A stretch of 64,000 bases of DNA from Nemania diffusa (Eukaryota; Ascomycota; Sordariomycetes; Xylariales; Xylariaceae), in the NCBI GenBank assembly GCA_038501195.1, contig JBBPUQ010000011.1:682001-746000 (forward strand), written 5' to 3'. A program made the translations under genes and the position numbers. Below, piece by piece: positions 21,201 to 32,410 of the stretch. How positions within the stretch are numbered: the stretch's first letter is position 1; every line of letters starts with the position of its first letter. The notes beneath the pieces were generated by a model. The model saw only the letters and a list, made by a program, of their open reading frames with translations. It did not search any database and was not told where the DNA came from.

Positions 21201-24200
21201 AATAAAAACTAAATTAGCTATATTTTTAATAGTTTATAATTTATTTTTAAATATTTTAGTTATTATAAAAATTAAATTAAACAAAAGCTATTAAATAATA
21301 TTTAGTTCTTTAATAAAAATAGCTTAAAATTACTATTAAAAAGTTTTAAAGCTAATAAAAAAAAAGTTAATAAATATATAACTAAAACTTTTAAAAATAA
21401 TTATAACTTTTTAATTTTTGTTTTGTTTTTTTATTTTTTATTTAGTAGTTTTTTAATAACTTTTAACACTTTTTTTAAAAAATAGCAAAAATATTTTAAA
21501 TAAATTAAATCGAATAAATAGTATAAAATTAATATTATTGCTTATTTAAAACAAATATATTAAAGCTATTAATAAAAATACAACTGTTATATTTATATTA
21601 TAATTATATAAACTATTAGTACTAATAAATTTATAATTATAATATAATTAAATTTTAATAAAATAATAATATTATTTTTATTATTTTATTTTATATTATA
21701 TTAATAAAAAAAATAAAAAATTTTATTTAATTAATAATTTAATAAATTTTATAAATATATTATTAATATATATTTAAAACTATATAATTATTTATAGTTT
21801 TTTTGTTTTATATAATAATACTGATTTATTTTTAAATTGTAATAATAACTAAAATATTTTTATATTTTAAACTATAATTAAAAATTAGTAGTTAAAACTA
21901 GCTATTTTAGCTCGAAATATATTATATATTTAAATAAAAACTATTATTTTAAAAAAAATTTAAAGCTAGTTTTGTTTAATTTATTAGTTTAATTACTTTT
22001 ATATTTTTTTAAAACTATTTTAATTTATATTTATAATTTTTATTTTTTTATAAATTAATACTACAAAAAATAATAACATATTATATAATAACAAAAAAAT
22101 TAATAAACAATTAAAACATTGTTTAAATATTATATAAAAAATATTTTAATTATTTAATTTATTTTTAACTAATGTTTTTTACTAATAAATATTTAATGTT
22201 TTAATAAAACTAATATAAAAAAATAATAAATTAAAATTTATTTTTAAAAATATTGCTAAAAATAATATCAAAATTAAAAAACTTAAAAAATTAAATATAT
22301 TATATATATTAAAACAAATAAAAAAAATAAAACATATAAAAAGTAATACTATTATAGTATAAAAAAATAGTTGTAAAAAAAAGCAAAAAAAATAAAGCTA
22401 AATATAATTAATTAATAACTAGCTTTAATAAAAAACAATTTATATTATATTAAAATATTAAATTATTTAATTTTTATAACTTTATAATTTTTAATATATT
22501 ATTAAAAATATTTTTGAATTAATTATATATTAATTATATATTAATTATATATTAATTTTATATTAAAAATATATAAATGAAATTTTAATTTATATTTTAA
22601 TTATATATAAACTATATTTTAATTATATATTATTAATAATAAATAAAAATATATAATAAAAAAATTAATAAAATAGATTTAATAAATTTAATAAATATAA
22701 TAATATAATTTATAACTAATTATTTTTAATATAAATTTGTTAAAATAATAAATTTTAATTTATATTTTATTTATAATATATATAAATATTATAAAAATAT
22801 AGTTTTATTTTATATATAATAATTTAAATATAAATAAATATTTTAAAACTGCATTTTTTATTTATTATTTTAAATATAATATATTTTAAAACTTTTTAAT
22901 AATATAAATTAATAGTTTTATTTTATATAATAATTTATATTTATTATTTTAAAACAATTAAAATATTAATATTTATATATTTTATTAAATATTTATATAT
23001 ATAAAATATTATATTTAATTTATTATTTATTTATAAGCTAATATATTTTAATAACAACAATTTAATATTTTTTAATTTTTTATTTTATTATATATAATTA
23101 TTTTATATTTTAAATAATTAAATTTTTTTTTTAGTTTTTTTAATTAAAAAATTATAAATATTTTTATATTTATTTAATTTATAATTTTTATTTTATTATT
23201 TATTTATTTTTTAATTTTTATATATATATATATTAATATTATATTTATTATTTATAATAAATTATTAAAATTAAAAATTTATTTTTATTATTTTATTATT
23301 AATATTATTTTTATATTAATTTAATATTAATTTTATATAATAATTATTAAACAATTTAATAAAAAATATATTATATTTATTATTAAAATTAATAATAAAT
23401 TTTAATTTTAATAGTTTTTTATTATTATAATTTTTATTAATTTTAATTAATAAATGTTTAATATAAAAATATTAATTTATTTAAATTTTTTATTAAAAAA
23501 AAAATTTTTTTTAATTAAATAAGCAATATATTACATAATTAGTAAAAAAAATTTTAGCTTTATATTAATTTTTTTTTTATTATATTTTTTTTTTTTTTTT
23601 ATTTTATTTATTTAATTTTTAATTAATTATAAACTTTTAAAAATTTAGTTGTACTTTTTTTTTTTTAAAATAATTTTTAATATTTTGTTTAGTTTTAATA
23701 TATATATTTATTTATTTGTATTAATTTTTATTTTAATTAATTATTTAAATATTTAATAAATATTTTATAAACAATTTTAAAAATTTTTAATTTTTTAAAT
23801 GTTATAAAAATAAAACTTAATTATTTATAAATTTTTATATTACAAAAGTTTATATATATATTATTAATTTATTTTTTTTATAATATATTTATAAAAATAC
23901 TATTACTATATTAAAATATTAAATTTATTAAAAACAATTAATTTAATTTAAAAATTATTTCAATATATATTATAAAAAAAAAAATCGAACTTATATTTTA
24001 ATTATATTAAAAATTAACAATAGCTAATATATTTTTTATTTTAATTTTTATATTAATTTTTGCTTTAACTTTTTAACTATATTTATAATAAACATTTTAA
24101 ATAAATTATTATTATTTATAATTTTATTTTTTTTTAAATTTAGTATAAAATAATTATTTTTTTTTTTGTTAAAATTAATTTTAATAAAAAAAAAAAAAAT

Positions 24201-26010
24201 TTTTATAACAATTTTAATATCGAAATTGTTAATTTTAATAAATACGATTTAAATTATTGCTACTATTTTATTAAAAACTTTAAAACTAAAAATATTTACT
24301 TTTAAAATTTTTAAAAATATTTATAAAACTTTATATATAATATTATTTTTGTTTTAATTTATTTTAAACATTTATTTTTATTAATTAAAAAATAAAAATT
24401 TATTTGTAATAAAACTTACAAAATATATATAATTTAATTAAAATATAAATTAGTATATAATTAATTATTATATAAATTATTTAATTTAAATAATTTTAGC
24501 TTTTTATTTTTAGTTTATATTATATTTATTAAAAAAAAATAATAAATAATATATTTTATAGTTTAATTTTATATATTAAAAAGTTTGTTGTTAATTTTTA
24601 AATTTTTTTATAATATTTATAAAAATATTAAATAGCTTTTATTTATTATATAAATTAAAATTAATATATAAATTAATATAAATAATTAATTTAATAAAAA
24701 TTAATTTATAATTTTTATTTTTTATAAAAACAAACTTTATTTTTTATATTAAACAGTTTTTTTTATAAAATTAAAACTTTTTATTTTTATTTATATTATT
24801 TCTATTTTTTAGTTTATAATATTTTATTAATTTAAAAACTTGATTTAATTATAAAAAAATTATTTATTTATTTTAGTTTATTTAATTTTAATGTTTTTAA
24901 ACTTTATATATTTTTTATAATAAAAAAACTAAACTTTTTTTATATTTTTATTAATAAATAATTTATTAATATCGCAAAATAAAAATTTTTATTTTTTAAA
25001 ATTATTATTATTTATATTTTATTTTATTAATAATTTATATAAATTATTTATTTTTAAATATTATTATTATATTAATTTTTATATTAATTTTATTTTATTT
25101 TTTTAGTTGTTAAATATTATAAATTTTTAAATATTATAAACTATATTTTATAATTTTTTTTTAAAATATAAAAATATTTTTAACTTTTTATATTAATATT
25201 TTAACTATTTCTAATATTTTATAAAAAATTTTTAACTTTAATTATTTTATTAAAAAATTTAATATTAATAAAAATAAATATTTTTTTATTTTTAGTAATA
25301 GTTATTTTTAAAATAATAATATTTAGTAATTTTTTAATAATTTTAATTATTTTTTTTGTTTTATTTATAATTTAACTAGTTTAATTATTTTTTTGTTTTA
25401 TTTTTTAAATTTTTTTTTGAAAATTTTTTCTGTTTTTAAAACTAATTATTATAAACTTACAAAATTTAGTTATTAAAATTTATTATATTATTTTTATTTA
25501 TAAATTAAAACATAAATTAATATAAATTTTAATTTATTATTATTTTTAACTTGTTTTAATATTTTTTATTATTAAGTTTTAAATTAATAATAATATATTA
25601 TTATATAAACTTTTTTATAAATTTTATATTTACTGTTTTTTTTTTAACTTTATAATTTAAAAATACTATTTATAAAATTTAAATATTAAATAATTAATAT
25701 ATATAATAAAAACTTAATATAATTTATATTATATTTTTATAATAATTTTAAATAATATAAATAAAACTAAATAATATTAATATATATAATTTTTTTTATA
25801 TAGTTAATATAACTTTTTTTTAATAGCTTTATATATTTTTTATATTTTTATTTTTATTTTAATATTATTTTCTTTTTAAATTTTATATATAATAATATAT
25901 TTGTTTAATATTTATTACTTAATTAATATAATAATTAAAACATATATTTTTTTTAATTATTATTTTTAATTTATTATTTTTATTATTTAACTTTGTTTTT
26001 AATATATACT
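15257..26010. repeat. A+T-saturated interior (RIP island 1)
   Basis: About 10.7 kb of nearly G+C-free sequence. Remaining C and G are isolated single bases, and CC and GG are almost absent. I find no tRNA, rRNA or credible protein frame. The composition change at both borders is abrupt. Confidence 0.9.
16970..17180. repeat. 94-bp tandem duplication inside the element
   Basis: A 94-base unit occurs twice (GTTAATAG at 17021 and 17115) with a partial third start. The aligned copies differ mainly by transitions, for example CAAACTTTAA against TAAATTTTAA. Confidence 0.6.
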
Positions 26011-26015
26011 ATTTT

Positions 26016-26130
26016 AAGTAAGCGCTCAAGTAAGCGCTTAACTCATCGAGCTTATAGGTCTACTTGGGCGCCCGCCAAGAACCCATGGGTGCTTAGCGGG
26101 CGCCCATGGGTTGGGTTTTGTCAAAGCCTA
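26016..26130. repeat. Right terminal region of the element with a 42-bp near-palindrome
   Basis: It contains an 11-bp direct repeat AAGTAAGCGCT (26016-26026 and 26028-26038). An imperfect palindrome spans 26065-26106: arms TGGGCGCCCGC and GCGGGCGCCCA are exact reverse complements, the inner part pairs except for two mismatches, and the centre is ACCCATGGGT. The outer end reads GGGTTGGG...AAAGCCTA. Composition is normal, unlike the interior. Confidence 0.8.
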
Positions 26131-27409
26131 CACCATTCCAGGAGCATTGCCTCGCCCGAGGCCATCTATCGCTCGAACTAGCTCAGGGCCATAGCCAGCG
26201 GCTTTGATTGTTTCAAGAGGGTAGATATAAGTCCGCAATGAGAAGACGATGGCTCCTGAATGCTGAAGCCGGCGGAGAGTCTGACGCTCACTTCGCACAT
26301 ACAACTATGCAGATGAGTATGATTTCTTGAAATAGGAGCTGATGGTGGGAACTCTACCTTTGAGCTGTCGACATTCCCCTTCGCTTCTGACGCGTTGGCA
26401 AACGGGACGTGGCCTTCAGGCACGAACATTCGATCGTCATCGGTAATTGCCCACTGGTAATAGGAAGTTGTTAAAAAGAGCATCAATTCGGTAGCAAGTT
26501 TACTAACGTTCGACCGTTTGACAATCTTGCCAACTTCAAGGTTATCAAACCATTGATCCACCCGCTTTGCTAGCCGGTTTTTATAACCAGGTACCAAACC
26601 ATGGATGTCTCTCAATTTCTTGTGGAGTCTATCTCTGGTAGAGGACCCATTGGCGAAGCAGTTCACGAAAGCAGAGAGCATGTACCCGTCACCATCAGGC
26701 GAAGGAAGCATGAAGAGCAGATCTTCATCTACCATGGATCCTATATTCCCTAGCGCTTCCACAATCGACTCTGGGGGCTCTAAAGGATAGACCTTGCCAT
26801 CTGCCAGGTTACGAATGCTCTTAGGTATACCGACCTCCTTTATAAGTTGGAACATGGTGGGATATCGACTCGGAAGATAGGTTGAAGTGAGCCAGGAGTA
26901 GATCTCTCGTACAGCCGCATGAGCGTCGGGTTTAGCTCCAAGGACTGAGTCCGGGAAGCGTTCAATCAGTTCCTTTCGCTGTGTGATTTTGTTTAGAAAT
27001 GTATCGTCCATTAATATGAGCTCAGAAGTGGATATTTCTTCCATTCCTGAATGCTTATCAGTCCTAGCAAAGTAAGTAATACCTGATCTTTTCGAAGGTC
27101 TTACCCAGAGCCAGAGTATATGGCGTCCTATATGGGTGGAGCACTTCAGGGATTGTCCTTTGCCACTGAAAGGTAGGCATTGGCTCTATATCCATGTACA
27201 GATCATCCTTCGAGATAGGATCTCCAGCTTCGAAGACGGGTATTTGCCACTGCCAAATAACTTAGTCTTGGACACCAAGTTGATATTGTGGGGTCAAGCC
27301 CGCCCAATCTCATAGAAAGGCGACATACTTGCACGATAGTGTAGAGAAACTTCCACATCCCCTGAAAAAGAAATACCAAAACTGTCGAAACCTGGTTTAG
27401 AATAGACAT
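26128..27409 (-). CDS. DUF3445 / heme-dependent oxidative N-demethylase-like protein, truncated by transposon
   Basis: Exons 27409-27329, 27249-27105, 27046-26508, 26453-26358 and 26304-26128 give 345 residues. Introns: 79 bp (GTATGT...TTGGCAG), 58 bp (GTAAGA...CATTCAG), 54 bp (GTTAGT...TTACCAG, stopless) and 53 bp (GTAGAG...CATAG). The N-terminus (MSILNQVSTVLVFLFQ) is a hydrophobic anchor. The DUF3445 domain follows: PMPTFQWQRTIPEVLHPYRTPY, TLALG/MEEISTSELILMDDTF, YLPSRYPTMF, DEDLLFMLPSPDGDGY, RDIHGLVPGYKNRL, VKRSN/WAITDDD, LYVRSERQTLRRL, GAIVFSLRTYIYPL and GRGNAPGMV. The characterised bacterial relative is a heme enzyme oxidising N-methyl groups; the substrate here is unknown. The stop TAG (26130-26128) is the first three bases of the transposon. 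The lost tail is about 18 residues, found at 15064-15128. The domain core is intact, so partial function is possible. Confidence 0.88.
26131..26138. repeat. Right 8-bp target-site duplication CACCATTC
   Basis: Identical to 15121-15128. It lies within the last exon of the DUF3445/HODM gene (minus-strand GAATGGTG, encoding part of GMV). Confidence 0.9.
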
Positions 27410-28206
27410 TTTTTTGCTTGCATTGATAATCGGTAAGTAGAGAAAGATACTCTGCAATGACTGCACTATACTTATAAATATTGATGCACAGCATTTTTCA
27501 CTGGCCGCAAAACCCCGCTCTGCCCGGGTCAGAAAGACAGGATGAGATAGTATTGCCAACTGACTTATCCTACGAAGTTGTTACACGGCAGATATCATGT
27601 TACAAGAACGAGAGGTGGAGGAGACTGAGTAGGGCTTGTAGCCAATACGTGCCTCTATTCATACCCTTATCTAGGGGGCCACAAGCGAACTTATTGGAGG
27701 GAGAGGGTCACAAGGCTATAAGAGGTCTCAGAATGTCTTAGGGGGGGGGGGGGGGGGGCGATACGGCGCATAATCCCTACCTCAGAATGTGACCGAGAGA
27801 ATTAAGACCTACTCCAATTCTTTTAAAAACGAAGCGCAAATTGGAGCAAATAGGAAGGAGAATTATTTATAAATATAATTGTTTTAGAATTTTTTTTACT
27901 AAAATAAAAGTATTCATAAGGGTTGGCATGTGGTGTGGTTATACCAGGTTGTTGGGCACTCGGCGCGCATTCGGTTTGCTCACAATAAAAATAATTAAAT
28001 CAAACTAACTGAAAAGGGTAAAGTTTAATTAGTTGTAACTGTAGTAGCTTGTGCGCGTATGGGCATGGCAAATAACAAGCAGGCTAGACCTTGTGTGAGG
28101 TGGTTGCCGGAAACTGTACTACGCATAGTGAAAAAAAAAAAAGAACACTCTACGAATAACCTAGGCCCTTATTCCTCTTCACGATCATTCCCTCGGAGCC
28201 GAAACT
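27410..28206. other. Divergent intergenic region between HODM and SET-MYND genes
   Basis: About 800 bp shared by two divergently transcribed genes, so it should contain both promoters. It holds an 18-G homopolymer (27741-27758) and an A+T-rich patch at about 27865-27915. The plus frame at 27481-27741 looks spurious. Confidence 0.5.
27741..27758. repeat. Run of 18 G
   Basis: Eighteen consecutive G residues on the plus strand, in the divergent promoter region. The run length may be unreliable in the assembly. Confidence 0.9.
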
Positions 28207-29864
28207 ATGGAAAAATGGCTGAAAGAATCTAAAGCGGTAGGCTTGGATGACCTGGAGCTTGCCGATCTCCCAATCACCGGGCGTGGTGTCAGAACACTAC
28301 GTCGTTTCAAAGAAGGAGAGAAGATTCTCACCATTCCATATGCAAATCTCTGGACGGTCAAACACGCATATGCTGATGGTCTCCTTAAACCAGCCCTGAG
28401 CTCTACAAAGCCGCCCTTGTCGGTTGACGACACACTAGCTTTATATATTCTCTTTGTCCGATCTCGTGAGTCGGGGTACGATGGCCTGCGAAGCCACGTG
28501 GCGACGCTACCTACGAGCTACTCTTCAAGCATCTTCTTTGCGGAGGACGAGTTGAAAATTTGCGCTGGGACTTCGCTATACACTATTACGAAGGAACTGG
28601 AGCGATCCATCAAGGATGATTATACGGCGTTACTTGGGCGTCTTCTTGTGCAGCATCGAGAACTCTTCCCACTCGACAAATTCACTATCGAAGATGTAGG
28701 TGTTTTAAACGTCTAATATGTATTACAAAATAACTACTAATACCTCCTTCCCCCCTTTCTAGTACAAGTGGGCTCTCTGTACCGTCTGGAGCCGTGCAAT
28801 GGATTTTACGCTGCCTGATGGAAATTCGATTCGACTTTTGGCGCCCTTCGCAGATATGTTAAACCACTCGGCCGAGATTAAGCAATGTCATGCATACGAT
28901 CTCAAGTCTGGAGATCTCTCTATACTTGCAGGGAAAGACTACGAAGCCGGAGATCAGGTATGCTCGTCTTATTATCTGATGATAATAAGTATCGCTTCGC
29001 TCACATGGTGATTGATTATTCTCTTAGGCTTTTATCTCTTATGGACCTGTTCCGAATAATCGCCTTTTACGTCTCTACGGCTTTGTCATACCCGATAATC
29101 CTAACGATAACTATTCCCTCGTTCTTACAACGGACCCTACTGCGTCACTTTTCAAGCAAAAGGTTATGCTCTGGGTATCGGCTGGCCTCGATTCGACCTC
29201 TACCATCTCCCTCACTCTCACCGACCCGCTACCGAAAGATATCCTTAAATACCTCCGCATTCAGCGATCAAAAGTATCGGATTTCCCTATGATAGTGCTT
29301 CAACAAATCGAAGCTACAGATGACAAAATTAGCGATTCGAACGAAGTGGAAGTCCTGCGGTTTTTGGTAAAATCGTTCACCGGTCTTCTAAAGAAGTTCG
29401 GAATTCAACTGGAAAAGCTTGAGGAACAACTCGCGGCGGGCATATATCATTCGGGAGGGAACGCATGGGCTGCGGCCCACGTTAGCTTGGGCGAACAGCG
29501 GGTGTTGAGATTGGCGAGAAAGAAAGCGGAGGATTTGTTAGCTGCTGTGGAGAGCGGAAGCCATAATGGAAGGGGTGCATTATCGACACCGGCCCGATGC
29601 GTGAGTTGCGGAAAGGTTCCTGCGCAATTGATGTGGTGCGGGAGGTGCAAAGCAGTTTCGTATTGCGGGAGCAAGTGCCAAGTCGCTCATCACAAAGAGC
29701 ACAAGGCAATATGCCGAACTATAGCTTCTCGCCTAGAAGTTCTAGGAGTGGTTCATTCGGATCAATCGAACAGACGGGCAGGGGTAGAATCGCAGCCGAA
29801 CACGCAACAGGCACTGCAACAGAGTCACTCTACCGACGAGAATGAATGTAGTTCCCCGCATTAA
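28207..29864 (+). CDS. SET-domain protein with C-terminal MYND zinc finger
   Basis: Exons 28207-28695, 28763-28957 and 29028-29864 give 506 residues. Introns are 67 bp (GTAGGT, pyrimidine tract CCCCCCTTTCTAG) and 70 bp (GTATGC...CTCTTAG). The second joins YEAGDQ to AFISYGPVPNNRLLRLYGF. SET elements: GRGVRTLRRFKEGEKILTIP (about 25-45), FADMLNHS with Asn197-His198, and Tyr233 of FISYGP, all expected for AdoMet and lysine binding. A helical substrate-binding-like region follows. A MYND finger lies at 419-457: C419, C422, C432, C435, C441, C445, H453, C457 (CVSCGK...CGRC...YCGSKC...HKEHKAIC). Placing MYND after SET differs from SMYD proteins, where it interrupts SET. Likely a protein lysine methyltransferase with a MYND partner-binding module; the substrate is unknown. 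The tail after 460 is polar and low-complexity. Confidence 0.9.
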
Positions 29865-30550
29865 ACAAGAACCTCTGGTTCCCCGCCTCTGGCTTCTCCA
29901 AGGCCATGATGTGCGTAGTGTCTAATTCTCTCAAATCAATGAAGAGACAATAGCTCGTTGGGGAACAAGGGGTAGGAGGGCCACGTTGAGCAAAAACACA
30001 TATGTGTCCAGTGCATCGTTTTAAGGTAGTCATGAAACCTAAAAAGAGTCATCCCCTAGGGAGCGATCATTCGGCCAATGTTTCAGCTGGACAAATAGTA
30101 AAATTTGAAACAAAAATTGTAGTTGTCATTTATGTTTCCTTTGCCAATCATAACCGAGTTCATAGCTATATGATAAAGAGGAGAGAGGAATAATATTCAG
30201 AACACCCGAAGTACTTTATACCAAAACCGTTTCAAACTGTAGTATATATAACCTAGACTTCCATTCGGTAGAGTGCTTGTATTTTAAAAACAAAATAAAA
30301 AAAGGGAGCATAAGGACGTAATAGAAAGGTGAGACTAGAAAGTTCCCCAGAACCCCATTTCCACCTCCAAGTATATATTGCGCTGTTCAATGAAACCACG
30401 AGAAATCGTGTGAATTTTACAGTCAGATATCTGTAATATTGGGTTTAGATAGAACCAAATATGCACAACGCGATCTACTAGACAAAATAACAAAAGAAAA
30501 AAAACGTACAACACCAAGGATTCGCTGGTTGTTACCGACCCAACTATTAA
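29865..30550. other. Intergenic 3' flank up to the second A+T block
   Basis: About 690 bp of ordinary composition with no recognisable gene; frames at 30002-30193 (+) and 30335-30517 (-) lack features. It ends in CCGACCCAAC, after which the sequence turns A+T-only at about 30555-30570. Confidence 0.5.
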
Positions 30551-31379
30551 TTTAGCGCTTAAAAAAAATAAATATAAGAACTATTGTAATTTAAAAAACA
30601 GTATTATAAAAGTTAAATTTTACTGTTTAATTTAATATAAAAACTGATTATATTAAAATAAATATAATGTTGTTTATAAAGTATACTAAATATTAAATAT
30701 AGTTTTTTATATTATATTATAAATTACTTCAGTAAAATTATAAAATTAATAGTTATAACTATTATTAAATATGTTTATTTATTGTTTTAACAAAGCATTT
30801 TATTTAGTTTTTATAGTTTTGAAATATTTTAGCTATATTTAAATATTTACTAATACAAAAATATAAAATATAAATAATAATTTGTTAAAATAAATTGTTA
30901 AATAATATTATTTGCTAAAATTATAAACTATTAATTAAATTATTATTTATTTAAATATTTATAAATAAAAATAATATTAGCTATTTTTATATAACTATAA
31001 ATTTAATAAATTTAATTATTAAGTTTATAAAAAGTAACTAAAATTTAATTAAATAGTTTTTAAAACTAATTAGCTATATTATAAAAGCTTAAAAAGTTAT
31101 TTAATTTATAATAATTTTTTATAAAATTAAAAGTTTTTATGTTTTTTTTTTTTTTTTTTTAAATTAAAAATTTACAGTATATTTATATTTTAATTTTTCT
31201 ATAGTTAAGCTTTTTTAAGCTTTTTATTTTTAGTTACTTTTATTTAAAGCTTTTTTAAGATTTTATATTGTAGTTTAATTAGTATATTTTAGTTTAAAGC
31301 TATTTATAACTAAAGATTTTATATAGCTATGTTATAGTTAAAGCTATAAGTAAATATAAGTATAAACGTAAATATATAT

Positions 31380-32410
31380 AATAAGCTAGTTTTAAAGCTT
31401 AAATAATTAAAAGTATAAACAACTTTATAACAAAAGTTTTAAATGCTAATAATTTTGTATATAATATTATATAGTAATATGTTTAGTTATAAAATAGCTT
31501 ATTTATAGTTAAAACTTAGTTAATTAAAAGTTTAGTTATTTAAATAGTTTTAATAACTTAAAATTATAGCTTTTTTTAAATAAAATAGCTATAAAATATT
31601 TTTATATATAAAATAATAATAAATTTGTTTTATAATTATTTTTTATTTAAAAAGCTAGTTAATTAAAGTTTTTAAAAAAAGTTTAAAGCTTAACTAATTA
31701 AAAGTTTAATTTTAATAATTTAAAGTAATAGCTTTTTTTAAATAAGTTGTTAAAAATATTTTAATATATAAAATAACTATAAATTTATTTTGTAAGTATT
31801 TTTAAAACTAAAAACTAACTAATTAAAACAATATTTTTAAAATAAATTAGCTAACTTTTAAACTTATATAAAAATTCTAGTTACTAATAACTTTTTATAT
31901 ATTTTTATATGTTAATTTATTTAGTTATAAAATAGCTTATAAAATAAAAAGCTTAACTGCTTAAATAATTTAAAACTATAGCTTTTTTTAAATAAATAAC
32001 TAAAAACAATTTTGTATATAGAATATTTATAAAACTGTTTTGTAAATATTTTAAAAATAAAACTAGCTGATCGAAGTTTTTAAAAGTTTAAAGCTTTTAA
32101 AACAGCTAGCTTAGCTAACAAAATATATAAAACAAAAATATAAATATTTATATAACAAAAATTTTAGCTAATAATATTTCTATATATAATTTTATATAGT
32201 TATATATTTAGTTATAAAACAATTTATATATTTAATATTTAGTTATTTAAATAATTATTTTTATAAATAATTTAACTATTTAGCTAAATAATTTAATTAG
32301 AAATAAATGCTTTGTTTAATTAAGTAGTTATAAATATTTTTATATATAAAGCATTATTAAAATTAACTTGTAAATATTTTAAAAGCTGGAAATTTTATTA
32401 GTTTTATTTT
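31380..32410. repeat. Degenerate long repeat, about 160-250 bp spacing
   Basis: The motif TAGCTTTTTTTAAAT recurs near 31567, 31729 and 31979, each followed by AT-rich text with ATATATAAAATA and a shared GTAAATATTTTAAAA-like ending. A weaker copy lies near 32290-32390. Period and boundaries are approximate. Confidence 0.4.

Larger units (their letters stand above)
15129..26130. mobile_element. 11.0-kb RIP-mutated DNA transposon, hAT-like
   Basis: Both ends begin TAGGCTTT and, after a short variable stretch, continue CCCAACCCA, so the left start and the reverse complement of the right end form a short imperfect inverted repeat. A perfect 8-bp target duplication flanks it. Subterminal DNA at both ends is rich in short inverted GC motifs (CCCAAC/GTTGGG, GGGCGCCC), as in many hAT elements. 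The inner 15.25-26.01 kb is almost pure A+T with no G or C runs, abundant TpA and no open frame of note. A transposase cannot be recognised. At 11 kb it is longer than usual for hAT, so nested insertions or a longer 8-bp-duplication family (KDZ) are possible. It interrupts the last exon of the DUF3445/HODM gene. Confidence 0.82.

Noticed and set aside
15257..26010. Mitochondrial DNA insertion as explanation for the A+T island
   Set aside because: No rRNA, tRNA or cox/nad-like frames are visible, and transposon ends with a target duplication explain it better.
26128..26130. Natural C-terminus of the HODM protein at this TAG
   Set aside because: The stop belongs to the transposon end, and the in-frame continuation is present across the element at 15064-15128.
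28885..29292. Plus-strand frame of 135 codons
   Set aside because: It reads through intron 2 of the SET-MYND gene in another frame; the spliced frame gives the conserved FISYGP motif.
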